Source: Alistipes sp.
GTDB lineage: Bacteria; Bacteroidota; Bacteroidia; Bacteroidales; Rikenellaceae
Length of the DNA: 61,537 nt
Assembly: GCA_031285345.1 (NCBI GenBank)
Contig: JAITWI010000006.1
Coordinates: 1 to 61,537 of the forward strand
Direction of reading: 5' to 3'
Both the position numbers and the translations under genes were made by a program. How positions within the stretch are numbered: the stretch's first letter is position 1; every line of letters begins with the position of its first letter. Positions 40,558 to 49,299 of this stretch are shown here, piece after piece. The notes under the pieces are model-generated. The model did not search any database. It had not been told where the DNA came from and was given only the letters and a program-made list of their open reading frames with translations.

Positions 40558-41580
40558 ATGGGATTATTCTCTTTGACACAGGAACTTGCGATTGACCTGG
40601 GGACGGCCAACACGCTCATCATACACGACGGCAAGGTTGTGGTCGACCAGCCGTCGATAGTGGCTTTGGACGCCCACACCGGCAAGATGGTCGCCTTTGG
40701 CCACAAGGCCAACCAGATGCACGGCCGTACCCACCAACACATCCGCACCATCCGCCCGCTGAAAGACGGAGTGATTGCCGACTTCACCGCCACCGAGTTG
40801 ATGCTGCGGGGGATGATCAAGGAGGTGTCGTCGTCGAAACTCTTCACCCCGTCGCTCAAGATGGTGATCTGCATTCCGAGCGGCTCCACCAACGTGGAGA
40901 TACGCGCGGTTCGCGATAGCGCCGAGCACGCGGGCGGCCGCGAGGTGTACATGATCTACGAACCGATGGCGGCGGCTCTGGGGGCGGAGTTAGACGTGGA
41001 GGCTCCCGAGGGACACATGATAATCGACATAGGCGGCGGTACGACCGAGATCGCCTGCATCTCGCTGGGCGGGATAGTCTGCTCGGAGAGCATCAACGTG
41101 GCGGGCGACGTGCTCACCGAGGATATCCGCAACTACATGCGTCAGGCTCACGAGATAAGGATAGGCGAACGCACCGCCGAGGAGATCAAGATCGCCGTGG
41201 GCTCGGCCATCAAAAAACTGCCCGAGGACGAGGAGCCCGACAACTACGTGCTCACCGGCCCCAACATCGTGACGGCGCTTCCGCGAACCATCGAGTTGAC
41301 GTACAGCGAGATCGCCGTAGCGTTGGATCGCTCGTTGCTGAAGATCGACGCGGCCATAATGAAGGTGCTGGAGAGCATCCCCTCGGAACTCTATTCGGAC
41401 ATATATCGCAAGGGCGTCTATTTGGCCGGTGGCGGCGCGCTCATCAGGGGGCTGGCACAGCGGTTCAGCAACAACTGCAAGATTCCGTTCATAGTGGCCA
41501 ACGATCCGTTGCGCTCGGTCGCCCGCGGAACCAACAAGGCGCTCGAAAACATAGGCAAATTCTCGTTCCTGACGAGATAA
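40558..41580 (+). CDS. mreB: Rod shape-determining protein MreB
   Basis: MreB is the bacterial actin that guides lateral wall growth. The phosphate-1 loop is AIDLGTANTLIIHDGK (near 10-25), the phosphate-2 region is MIIDIGGGTTEIACISLGG (near 155-173), and the adenosine motif is VYLAGGGALIRGLAQRF. Length is 340 residues, as usual. It starts the mreBCD-mrdA-rodA group and is preceded by the nested inverted repeat. Confidence 0.98.
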   Translation: MGLFSLTQELAIDLGTANTLIIHDGKVVVDQPSIVALDAHTGKMVAFGHKANQMHGRTHQHIRTIRPLKDGVIADFTATELMLRGMIKEVSSSKLFTPSLKMVICIPSGSTNVEIRAVRDSAEHAGGREVYMIYEPMAAALGAELDVEAPEGHMIIDIGGGTTEIACISLGGIVCSESINVAGDVLTEDIRNYMRQAHEIRIGERTAEEIKIAVGSAIKKLPEDEEPDNYVLTGPNIVTALPRTIELTYSEIAVALDRSLLKIDAAIMKVLESIPSELYSDIYRKGVYLAGGGALIRGLAQRFSNNCKIPFIVANDPLRSVARGTNKALENIGKFSFLTR

Positions 41581-41599
41581 ACCACCCACCTTCGCCCCG

Positions 41600-42571
41600 A
41601 TGTACAGGCTGTTGTTGTTTCTGCGCAGGGTATACGTGCCGCTCGTCTTCCTCTTTTTGGAGGGGTTGGCGCTGCACTTCTACGCCTCATCGTCGGTGCA
41701 CACCAAGGCGCGGATGCTGGTGGTGTCGGACAACATAGTGGGCGGGGTCTACGACCGCATAGCCCGGGCGGAGCACTTCGTGAGTCTGGGCACTACCAAT
41801 CGGGCGCTGGAGGAGAGGGTGCGGCGATTGGAGGGAGAGCTGGCCGCCTGGCGCGAGCGATTTTCGGCGGCGGAGTTGGACTCGATAGGCGCCACGTTGA
41901 CGTTCCCGCACGAACATGTCGTGGCGCGGGTGGTTCGCAACTCGATAGGCCGCCGGGAGAATTTCATTATGATAGACCGCGGCACGGCCGACGGAGTTAG
42001 GGACGGAATGGCCGTCACCTCCATCGACGGCCACATGGTGGGCTATGTGGAGAGGGCGTCGGAGCATAACGCGGTGTGCGTGTCGGTGCTCAACACGGCG
42101 TTCAGGGCGAGCGGCCTTGTGAGCGGCACGGAGCACTTCGGCTCGGTGTCGTGGCCGGGGGCCGATCCGCGCGTGGTGCGGCTGACCGAGGTGCCCAAAT
42201 ACGCCGAGATAGCGCGCGGAGATACCATCGTGACGAGCGGCTACTCGTTCTACTTCCCCGAGGGGATATTCATAGGCACCGTGGAGGAGTTCACGACCGA
42301 CGAGACGCGCGCCTCCTACGACATCGACGTGAGGCTGGGGGCGGACATCGCGTCGCTTCGGGTGGTGACGTTGGTCGATAATCCGGGAGCGTTCGAGCGC
42401 ATAAAACTGGAGCGGGAGGTGTTGGGGACGGATGCCCCGGGAACCGCGACGGAATCAGTGAACGCACCCAGCTCGGGAACTCAAACCGCACCCCGCCCCG
42501 AAACTCAATCCGCGACCGGCTCGCAATCCACGCCCCCCCGCCCCGAAACTCAATCCGCGACTACGAGATGA
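41600..42571 (+). CDS. mreC: Rod shape-determining protein MreC
   Basis: MreC is a periplasmic scaffold that activates the PBP2-RodA wall synthase. It has an N-terminal transmembrane helix (about 11-28), a coiled-coil (about 60-95), then beta domains with RRENFIMIDRGTADGVRDGMAV and GDTIVTSGYSFYFPEG. Length is 323 residues. The last 45 residues are a disordered Pro/Thr/Gln/Ser tail in which RPETQSAT appears twice, from a DNA duplication at about 42497-42560. The stop overlaps mreD. Confidence 0.95.
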   Translation: MYRLLLFLRRVYVPLVFLFLEGLALHFYASSSVHTKARMLVVSDNIVGGVYDRIARAEHFVSLGTTNRALEERVRRLEGELAAWRERFSAAELDSIGATLTFPHEHVVARVVRNSIGRRENFIMIDRGTADGVRDGMAVTSIDGHMVGYVERASEHNAVCVSVLNTAFRASGLVSGTEHFGSVSWPGADPRVVRLTEVPKYAEIARGDTIVTSGYSFYFPEGIFIGTVEEFTTDETRASYDIDVRLGADIASLRVVTLVDNPGAFERIKLEREVLGTDAPGTATESVNAPSSGTQTAPRPETQSATGSQSTPPRPETQSATTR

Positions 42572-43092
42572 GGCGGGTAGCGACATATTTAGGGGTATTT
42601 GCGGTGGCGGCGGTGGTGCTGCAACTCTTCGTGTTCGACTCGATGAGGCTGTCCATCTACTTCAGTCCGCTGGCCTACGTGGGATTCGTGTTGCTGCTTC
42701 CGGTGAACGCGCGGCCGCTGACGATGCTGCTGTTGGGTTTTGCGACGGGCGTGTTCGTCGACGTTTTCGAGGGAACGGCCGGTCTGCATACGGCGGTGAC
42801 GCTCTGGACGGCCTTCTCCAGGCGGTGGGTTATGCTGCTGACGCTGGGCCGGGAGACGGTGGAGGAACAGACGGCCATGCCCTCGGCGAAGCTGCTGGGC
42901 GGGGCGAAGTTTCTGCGCTACGTGGCGCTCGCGGTCGCCGTCCACGCCATGCTCTGCTTCAGCCTTGAGGCCGAGACGTGGGGCAACTACGGGCAGGTGG
43001 CGACCAAGGCGCTCGTGAGTGGGGCGGTCACGGTGTGGGCGGTGTGGGCCACGTCGCTCGTGTTTACGATAAAGACGCGAAAAAAAGCATAA
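42568..43092 (+). CDS. mreD: Rod shape-determining protein MreD
   Basis: This is a 174-residue polytopic inner-membrane protein with five or six helices, located between mreC and mrdA as expected. The ATG overlaps the mreC stop (ATGA). Sequence identity of MreD is always low, so the call rests on size, membrane pattern (for example YLGVFAVAAVVLQLFVFDSM at the start) and position. It ends in a basic tail (TIKTRKKA). Confidence 0.9.
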   Translation: MRRVATYLGVFAVAAVVLQLFVFDSMRLSIYFSPLAYVGFVLLLPVNARPLTMLLLGFATGVFVDVFEGTAGLHTAVTLWTAFSRRWVMLLTLGRETVEEQTAMPSAKLLGGAKFLRYVALAVAVHAMLCFSLEAETWGNYGQVATKALVSGAVTVWAVWATSLVFTIKTRKKA

Positions 43093-43134
43093 CCGGCGAG
43101 TCGCTGCCATAGGGCGAGCATTCGCTCCCGACCG

Positions 43135-43152
43135 GGCAGGCAGGCAGGCAGG
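43135..43152. repeat. Tetranucleotide repeat (GGCA)4 upstream of mrdA
   Basis: Four GGCA units plus GG lie in the mreD-mrdA gap. The mrdA frame is open across the whole gap from the mreD stop, so a change in unit number would alter that frame, but no usual start codon lies upstream of the repeat. Confidence 0.85.
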
Positions 43153-43200
43153 CTCGGGCGCAACGCCACCGTCAGCCACCGCCATCGGGCGTGCAGCCAC

Positions 43201-45078
43201 ATGGAGCTCGCCGCCACCACACGCCACCACGACGTAAAAAAACTCGATATGGAGCGCAACTCCGCCAGATACGGAACACTTTTGATCTTCGTGGTCGTGG
43301 TCTTTGCGATCATCGCCGCGCGGCTGTTCCACATCCAGATAATCGACACCTCTTATAAAGAGGCCTCGTCGAACAACGCCCTGCGTCACGAGGTGCTCTA
43401 TCCGCCCCGGGGCGAGGTGGTGGATCGCAACGGCGAGTACATCATCCGCAGCCGCGAATCCTACGACCTTATAATCACTCCGCTCGACGCCGTGCCGTTC
43501 GACACGCTGCTGCTGTGTCGCATAGTCGACGTGCCGCTGCCGCGAATGCGCTCGCAACTCGAAAAGGCGGTTAGATATTCGCGTCGCCGCCCGTCGGTGG
43601 TGGTGGCGGGGTTGTCGAAGGAGACCAAACTGATGTTGGACGAGTTGCGCATCGCCGGATTCAACACCGTCTACCGCACCGTGCGCTCCTATCCGCGCAA
43701 GATGGCGGGCAACCTGCTGGGCTATGTGAACGAGGTGAACGCGGGCGACCTTGCGCGCGACGGCTACTACCGCAGCGGCGACTACATCGGCCGTAGCGGC
43801 ATCGAGGCGGCGTACGAAAAGTACCTGAGGGGCGAAAAGGGGGTGAAGATAAATCTGGTGGATGTGCACGGCATAGTGCAGGGTTCGTATCAGGACGGAA
43901 TGTACGACACCTTGCCCGTGGCCGGAAAGACCCTCACAGCCTCGCTCGACGCCGAGTTGCAGGCCTTTGCCGAGGAACTCATGCGGGGCAAGGTGGGCAG
44001 CGTGGTGGCGATAGAGCCGAGCACGGGCGAGATTTTGGTGATGGCCAACGGTCCGACCTACGACCCCGACGAGTTGATAGGCCGCGAGCGCAACGAAAAC
44101 TACGCCCGAATGTCGAGCGACCGCCGCCGTCCGCTGTTCAATCGCGCGGTGATGGCGCAGTACCCCCCGGGGTCGACGTTCAAGATGGTCAACGGCCTCA
44201 TCGGCCTGCAAGAAGGGGTGCTCAGGCCCGAGAACAGATATGTGTGCAACCACGGATACTCGGCCGGCGGACTGACGGTGGGTTGCCACGCCCACTCCTC
44301 GCCGTTGGATTTGAGGCACGCCATCATGACCTCGTGCAACGCCTATTTCTGCTACGTGCTGCGCAACGTGATGGACGAACAGGAGCACGGGGGAGCCGCT
44401 TCGAGGGGCGGCTACGCCAAGTGGGCGGAGTATGTGCGCAGCTTCGGCTTCGGGCGCAAGTTGGAGAGCGACTTCACCGCCGAACTCAACGGCAACGTGC
44501 CTCTGCCCGAGTACTACGAAAAGGTTTATCGCGGGCGCTGGAACTCGCTCACCGTAATATCTCTTTCGATCGGGCAGGGGGAGTTGGGAACCAGCCCGTT
44601 GCAGATGGCCAACCTGGCGGCGACGATAGCCAACCGCGGCCACTACTACATTCCCCACGTGATAAAAGAGATAGACGGCCAACCGTTGGAGAGCAAATTC
44701 TATGAGCCGCACCACACAGCCGTCGACCCCGAACACTTCGAACCGATCGTCGAGGGTATGTACATGGCGGCGCACGAGGACGGCGGCACGGTGAAGGCGA
44801 TGGGCATGGTGCCGGGGCTGGAGATTTGCGGCAAGACGGGTACCTCGCAAAACGCCCACCGCGACCACTCGGTGTTCATCGGATTCGCGCCCAAGGACGA
44901 CCCCAAGATAGCGATATGCGTCTACGTGGAGAACGCGGGCTTCGGTTCGACCGCCGCCGTGCCCGTGGGCTCGCTGCTGATGGAGCAATATCTGACCGAC
45001 ACCATCACTCGACCCGCGCTGGCCGAATATGTCAAATCCATGCAGATTCAATACCCACATTATGACGGAGCTAATTAG
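43201..45078 (+). CDS. mrdA: Penicillin-binding protein 2
   Basis: PBP2 is the transpeptidase that cross-links lateral wall peptidoglycan with RodA. It has one N-terminal transmembrane helix (TLLIFVVVVFAIIAARLF), the dimerisation domain (PPRGEVVDRNGEYI), and the transpeptidase motifs SXXK (PGSTFKMVNG, near 320), SCN and KTGT (CGKTGTSQN, near 545). Length is 625 residues. ATG 43249 (MERNSARYG) is a possible alternative start. It overlaps rodA by 17 nt. Confidence 0.97.
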   Translation: MELAATTRHHDVKKLDMERNSARYGTLLIFVVVVFAIIAARLFHIQIIDTSYKEASSNNALRHEVLYPPRGEVVDRNGEYIIRSRESYDLIITPLDAVPFDTLLLCRIVDVPLPRMRSQLEKAVRYSRRRPSVVVAGLSKETKLMLDELRIAGFNTVYRTVRSYPRKMAGNLLGYVNEVNAGDLARDGYYRSGDYIGRSGIEAAYEKYLRGEKGVKINLVDVHGIVQGSYQDGMYDTLPVAGKTLTASLDAELQAFAEELMRGKVGSVVAIEPSTGEILVMANGPTYDPDELIGRERNENYARMSSDRRRPLFNRAVMAQYPPGSTFKMVNGLIGLQEGVLRPENRYVCNHGYSAGGLTVGCHAHSSPLDLRHAIMTSCNAYFCYVLRNVMDEQEHGGAASRGGYAKWAEYVRSFGFGRKLESDFTAELNGNVPLPEYYEKVYRGRWNSLTVISLSIGQGELGTSPLQMANLAATIANRGHYYIPHVIKEIDGQPLESKFYEPHHTAVDPEHFEPIVEGMYMAAHEDGGTVKAMGMVPGLEICGKTGTSQNAHRDHSVFIGFAPKDDPKIAICVYVENAGFGSTAAVPVGSLLMEQYLTDTITRPALAEYVKSMQIQYPHYDGAN

Positions 45079-46534
45079 AGAGAACAGCGTGTCGGGCTGG
45101 GTTAGGGGCGGCAACAAGGAGCGCGTTCTGGGGCGAGGCGTCGATTGGTGGACTATCGGCGTGTGGTTGGCGCTGGTGGTCATGGGGTGGGTGAACCTCT
45201 ACGCGGCGGTGTACGACGAGACCCAGGGCGCGTTCGAGTTGGGGCTCGACTACGGCAAGCAGCTGATGTGGATCGGCGCCTCGATGTTGGTGGCGCTGTT
45301 GGTGATGCTGCTGGACGACAAGTATTACCACATTTTGGCCTGGCCGATATATGGATTGTGTTTGGCGGCCATGCTGTCGACGATCGTTTTGGGGCGCGAG
45401 ATCAACGGGGCCAAGGCGTGGCTGGTGCTGGGCCCATTGTCGATCCAGCCGACCGAGTTCATGAAGTTCGCGGTGTCGCTGGCCCTTGCGCGCCACATGA
45501 GCGGCTACGGCTTCACCCTGGGTCGATGGCGGGGGCTTTGGCGGGTGGGTGCGATCGTCGGCCTGCCGGTGGCGGTGATGTTCATGCAGCACGACGTGGG
45601 ATCGGCGGTGGTCTACGGCTCGTTTATGCTGATGCTCTACCGCGAGGGGCTCAACAGGTGGATATACATAGTGTCGGGCATCGTGTTGGGGCTCTTTTTC
45701 GGCTCGTTTTGGATCACCGACACGGGACTTTTGATGGCCATACTTGTGGGATGCGCCGCCGGATTCGGCTTCATCCATCGCAATTGGAGGGCGCCGTTGG
45801 TGTGGTTGGCCTCGGTGGCTCTGGTGTCGATTGTGGTTTGGACGGGCGCGAGGTTCGCCCTGGATGTCGGATGGAGCTACTACTATGTTTTGTTGGCGGT
45901 GTCGTGCCTCGCCGTTGCCGTCGCTGCGATTGCGGCCCGCGCCGCGCGTATAGGGCGGTTCTGGGTGTTGGTGGTGCTGTTCTTCTCGTCGCTGGCGTTC
46001 GTGTCGGCATCGGGCGTGGTGTTCGACAGCCTCGACCTTCACCAGCAGAAGCGAATTTTGGACACGCTGGGTGTCGAGAGCGACGCCCGCGGATGGGGCT
46101 ACAACGTCAACCAGTCGAAGATCGCCATCGGGTCGGGCGGCCTGTTGGGCAAGGGATTCCTCGAAGGGACGCAGACCAAGTTCGACTTCGTGCCCGAGCA
46201 GAGCACCGACTTCATATTCTGCACCGTGGGCGAGGAGTGGGGATTCGCCGGTTCGATCGCGGTGCTGGCGCTGTTTTGCGTACTCATCATGCGCCTGGTG
46301 AAGATGGGCGAGCGATGCCAGGAGCCCTTCGCGAGGATCTATTGCTACTGCGTGGCGGGGATATTCCTCGTCCATGTGCTCATCAACACCGGCATGACCA
46401 TAGGGTTGGTGCCGGTGATCGGCATCCCGCTGCCGTTCTTCAGCTACGGGGGGTCGTCGTTTTTGGCCTTCACGCTGCTGCTGTTCGTCGCCCTGAGGCT
46501 CGACTACGGCGCCGGCGAGGAGATAGAACGATAA
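45062..46534 (+). CDS. rodA: Peptidoglycan polymerase RodA (SEDS family)
   Basis: RodA polymerises glycan strands from lipid II for rod growth. ATG 45062 is chosen because TELIRENSVSGW lies before the first helix; the frame opens earlier inside mrdA. There are about ten helices with the SEDS motifs INGAKAWLVLGPLSIQPTEF (near 123-142), STDFIFCTVGEEWGF and the end GIPLPFFSYGGSSFLAF. Length is 490 residues, about 70-100 more than E. coli RodA, mostly in the middle helices, as in other Bacteroidales. Confidence 0.96.
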   Translation: MTELIRENSVSGWVRGGNKERVLGRGVDWWTIGVWLALVVMGWVNLYAAVYDETQGAFELGLDYGKQLMWIGASMLVALLVMLLDDKYYHILAWPIYGLCLAAMLSTIVLGREINGAKAWLVLGPLSIQPTEFMKFAVSLALARHMSGYGFTLGRWRGLWRVGAIVGLPVAVMFMQHDVGSAVVYGSFMLMLYREGLNRWIYIVSGIVLGLFFGSFWITDTGLLMAILVGCAAGFGFIHRNWRAPLVWLASVALVSIVVWTGARFALDVGWSYYYVLLAVSCLAVAVAAIAARAARIGRFWVLVVLFFSSLAFVSASGVVFDSLDLHQQKRILDTLGVESDARGWGYNVNQSKIAIGSGGLLGKGFLEGTQTKFDFVPEQSTDFIFCTVGEEWGFAGSIAVLALFCVLIMRLVKMGERCQEPFARIYCYCVAGIFLVHVLINTGMTIGLVPVIGIPLPFFSYGGSSFLAFTLLLFVALRLDYGAGEEIER

Positions 46535-46548
46535 ACCTGTGTGAATGC

Positions 46549-46585
46549 AAAGTGGCGCACCTTAACCGGATGCGCCACTTTTTTT
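46549..46585 (+). terminator. Terminator after rodA
   Basis: AAAGTGGCGCA (46549-46559) pairs with TGCGCCACTTT, followed by a T run to 46585. Confidence 0.9.
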
Positions 46586-46629
46586 GAATTTATGTCAGGC
46601 CGATTCTTTACGATACCGGCCAAAACGAG

Positions 46630-46683
46630 GTGGTCGGCTAAACTAACGTGGTCGGCTAAACGAACGGCAGCTTGACGACCGCC
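46630..46683 (-). repeat. Serial degenerate copies of the gcvT 3' end
   Basis: CTAAACGAACGGCA at 46656-46669 repeats the gcvT end at 46698-46711. On the minus strand it reads AVVKLPFV then TAG, exactly 42 bp (14 codons) after gcvT's TVVKLPFV and TAG, in frame. GTGGTCGGCTAAAC occurs once more further down (near 46630). Confidence 0.8.
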
Positions 46684-46697
46684 GTTCTGCCGAACCG

Positions 46698-47816
46698 CTA
46701 AACGAACGGCAACTTCACGACGGTCGCCTTGACCAACTTTTCGCGGATGACGATAGCGATTTCGGTGCCGACGGCGGCAAACTCGGGGCGCACGTAGCCC
46801 GTTCCGATGCCCTCCTTGAGCATGGGCGACATTGTGCCCGAGGTCACGACGCCCATTTTTACCCCGTCGACAGAGGCGATCTCGTAGCCGTGGCGGGGAA
46901 TGCCCCTTTCGGCCATCTTGAAGCCCACCAGGCGGCGGGTGATGCCGTCGGCCGAGAAATCTTTGGCCGAGATGGCCGCCTTCTGCTTTTTATACAAAGG
47001 ACGGTCGAGGAAATCCTTGCCCTCGACGAACTTGGTGATCCAGCCCAGCCCGGCCTCGATGGTCGAGGTGGTGTCGTCGATGTCGTTGCCGTAGAGGCAG
47101 AAGCCCTTTTCGAGACGGAGAGTGTCGCGCGCACCCAGACCGATGTTCTTCAGCCCGTACTCCTCGCCCGCTTTCCACAGCGCATCCCAAAGTTTGTCGG
47201 CGTCTTCGTTTTTTATGTAAATCTCGCAGCCGCCCGAACCGGTGTAGCCCGTGGCCGACAACAAAACGTCCTTGATGCCCGCCACCTCGGTGGTAACGAA
47301 CGTGTAGTACACAAGGTCTTCGATCGCCTCGGGGCAGAACTTCTGCACCACCTTCATCGCCAGAGGCCCCTGGATTGCCAGCTGGCAGGTGGCGTCCGAT
47401 TCGTTGACCAGCTCCACCCCCTCGCCGAAGGCCTTGGCCTGCTCGTTGAGGTGCGCCCAGTCCTTGGCGATGTTGGCGGCGTTGACCACCAACAGATAGT
47501 TTTCGGTGTCGAAGCAGTAGCACAGCACGTCGTCCACAATGCCGCCGCGGCCGTTGGGCATGGCGGTGTACTGGATTTTGCCGCCGGTCAAGGCCGCCAC
47601 GTCGTTTGTCGTCACCCGCTGCAAAAACGCCAGAGCCTTGGGCCCCTTGACGCGAATCTCGCCCATGTGGCTGACGTCGAACACGCCCGCGCCATTGCGA
47701 ACCGTGATGTGCTCGTCATTGATGCCGCTAAACTCGATGGGCATGTTGTAGCCCGCGAACTCGGCCATCTTGGCGCCGTTTTCGATGTGGTACTTTGTGA
47801 ATGGTGTAGTCTTCAT
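46698..47816 (-). CDS. gcvT: Aminomethyltransferase (glycine cleavage T protein)
   Basis: GcvT transfers the methylene group of glycine to tetrahydrofolate. The N-terminus [26 protein letters not shown] and [17 protein letters not shown] are typical, with [16 protein letters not shown], the [14 protein letters not shown] stretch and [20 protein letters not shown] later. Length is 372 residues. No other glycine-cleavage gene is adjacent. Its whole leader (47818-47934) is a long hairpin that also occurs before prs, and its 3' end is duplicated in frame. Confidence 0.97.
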   Translation of the reverse strand: MKTTPFTKYHIENGAKMAEFAGYNMPIEFSGINDEHITVRNGAGVFDVSHMGEIRVKGPKALAFLQRVTTNDVAALTGGKIQYTAMPNGRGGIVDDVLCYCFDTENYLLVVNAANIAKDWAHLNEQAKAFGEGVELVNESDATCQLAIQGPLAMKVVQKFCPEAIEDLVYYTFVTTEVAGIKDVLLSATGYTGSGGCEIYIKNEDADKLWDALWKAGEEYGLKNIGLGARDTLRLEKGFCLYGNDIDDTTSTIEAGLGWITKFVEGKDFLDRPLYKKQKAAISAKDFSADGITRRLVGFKMAERGIPRHGYEIASVDGVKMGVVTSGTMSPMLKEGIGTGYVRPEFAAVGTEIAIVIREKLVKATVVKLPFV

Positions 47817-47817
47817 T

Positions 47818-47934
47818 TTGTTTGCAGTGATAATGGCACCTCTGCCGCCTTCGTCTCGAAAATCACTCTGTCATATACGACTAAGCGATTTTTCTTCGAC
47901 AGCGTTGCACAGCCGCCATTTTGACTGCAAACAA
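47818..47934 (-). ncRNA. Candidate structured leader RNA, copy 2 (before gcvT)
   Basis: On the minus strand TTGTTTGCAGT (47934-47924) pairs perfectly with ACTGCAAACAA (47828-47818), ending 1 nt before the ATG. AATGGC/GCCATT forms the next helix across a CAA/ATC internal loop. The two 20-nt blocks TGCAACGCTGTCGAAGAAAA and TGACAGAGTGATTTTCGAGA match copy 1. A 9-bp inner helix (one bulged A) and a GTC/GAC hairpin complete the fold. A -7-like TATCTTTC lies just upstream (47940-47947). Confidence 0.65.
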
Positions 47935-47964
47935 CCGGCGAAAGATACCTGATTCATATTGTTT

Positions 47965-49161
47965 TTAGTTCTGTTTTCTCATTCCGATTCTCGGTGCGCG
48001 GTGGAATTCGCGCTCCCGGTCGAAAAGATAGCGATACGTCACGTGGATCTTGTGGCGCGTGGCGCACACATAGTTTTCCACCATGCGCATCATGATGGGG
48101 TTGAAGTCGCCCACCCACGCCAACTCCATCGACTTGTAGGGCAAGTCGCCCTTGAGCGCCTCCCGCTCGAAGCAGTGCATCATGCCGCTCTCCACCCCCT
48201 TGCCGTGAAACTCGGGCACCACGCCGAAGATGATGGCGAATATGCGGTCGGCCCTGTGAGTGAATTTGAGCGAAAACCAGAGGCGGATCTTGTTGACCAA
48301 ACCGAGCCGCCCGCCGAAGCGGCCTATCACGCGGTTGAGGTCGGGCACCATGATGAAAAACCCGATCGGTTCGTCGTTAAACCAGGCGAAGTAGATCAGC
48401 CGGGGGTCGATGATGGGTTTGAGCGTCTTCATCAACTTGTCGGCGTCGGCCTGCTCCATCGGCTTCACGCCCGAGTGGTGCACCCACGCCTTGTTGTACA
48501 CCATCCGGAAATCTTCGGCCACCTGCGGCAGGTCTTTAATTTCGATATGGTCGAACCTGTAACCCGGCGACTCCTCCAGTCGCTTCACCCGATCGTAGAC
48601 CGACTGGCTGAACAGCCCCGCGTCGACCTTGCGGTTGTAGGTGTACTGATTGAAGTAGTTCCTAAAACCGTAGTTCTCGAACAACCTTATATAATAGGAC
48701 GGATTATAGGGGTTGGCGTAGAGCGGCTGGAACTCGAATCCGTCGACCAGCAATCCCCACCAGGCGTCGCGCGAACCGAAGTTCACAGGGCCGTCCATCG
48801 CCTCCATTCCGCGGGCCGAGAGCCAATCCCGCGCCGCGTCGAACAGCAGGTCGGCAAGATCCTGATCGTCCTCCGCCTCGAAAAAACCGCATCCGCCCGT
48901 CGGCAGCTCCTCCAGTGCGGCGTCCTGGCGGTTGTGAAAGGCCGCTATGCGACCCACGACCCGGCCGCCCGCGTCGCGCGCGACCCATCTGATCGCCTCG
49001 CCGTCGGCGAATTTTTTGTTACGGGCGGGGTCGAACACGCTCTCCACGTCGCTCTCCAGCGGGCACACCCAGTTGCGGTTGCCGCGGTAAATACGCGCCG
49101 GCAGATCCAAAAATTCCCTGACCAGGGACTTCGACGACACTTCTTCGAGGGTATATTTCAT
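47965..49161 (-). CDS. GNAT-like acyltransferase-fold protein
   Basis: This 398-residue protein belongs to a group of uncharacterised GNAT-fold proteins (YghO-like). It starts MKYTLEEVSSKSLVREFLDLP with ATG 49161; the frame is open further upstream but the promoter (49189-49196) lies inside that extension. Recognisable stretches are YRGNRNWVCPLESD, GRIAAFHNR, DGPVNFGSRDAWWGLLVDGF and FGVVPEFHGKGVESGMM, the last resembling an acetyl-CoA loop. The substrate is unknown. It lies upstream of gcvT on the same strand. Confidence 0.82.
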   Translation of the reverse strand: MKYTLEEVSSKSLVREFLDLPARIYRGNRNWVCPLESDVESVFDPARNKKFADGEAIRWVARDAGGRVVGRIAAFHNRQDAALEELPTGGCGFFEAEDDQDLADLLFDAARDWLSARGMEAMDGPVNFGSRDAWWGLLVDGFEFQPLYANPYNPSYYIRLFENYGFRNYFNQYTYNRKVDAGLFSQSVYDRVKRLEESPGYRFDHIEIKDLPQVAEDFRMVYNKAWVHHSGVKPMEQADADKLMKTLKPIIDPRLIYFAWFNDEPIGFFIMVPDLNRVIGRFGGRLGLVNKIRLWFSLKFTHRADRIFAIIFGVVPEFHGKGVESGMMHCFEREALKGDLPYKSMELAWVGDFNPIMMRMVENYVCATRHKIHVTYRYLFDREREFHRAPRIGMRKQN

Positions 49162-49188
49162 ATGGCGCAAGACACAGATTTCGGGAAA

Positions 49189-49196
49189 CAAAGATA
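49189..49196 (-). promoter_or_regulatory. -7 promoter element for the GNAT-like gene
   Basis: TATCTTTG on the minus strand, 27 nt before ATG 49161. This supports the shorter start. Confidence 0.55.
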
Positions 49197-49232
49197 GCAC
49201 TATTTTCGCCGAAAAAAAATATTTGACGTTTA

Positions 49233-49264
49233 CTTGCATATTGTGATAATAACCGATACTTTTG
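49233..49264 (+). promoter_or_regulatory. Promoter for gdhA
   Basis: CTTG (49233-49236), 20 bp, TACTTTTG (49257-49264) fits the Bacteroidetes consensus 35 nt before the gdhA start. Confidence 0.7.
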
Positions 49265-49299
49265 GTGTCGGATTTAACCTTAAAACAACATAAATAATT

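Noticed and set aside
42589-45183. An 864-codon open frame on the minus strand across mreD and mrdA
   Set aside because: It is fully antisense to mreD and PBP2, whose motifs are intact. It has a His/Arg-rich composition typical of antisense frames in GC-rich DNA.
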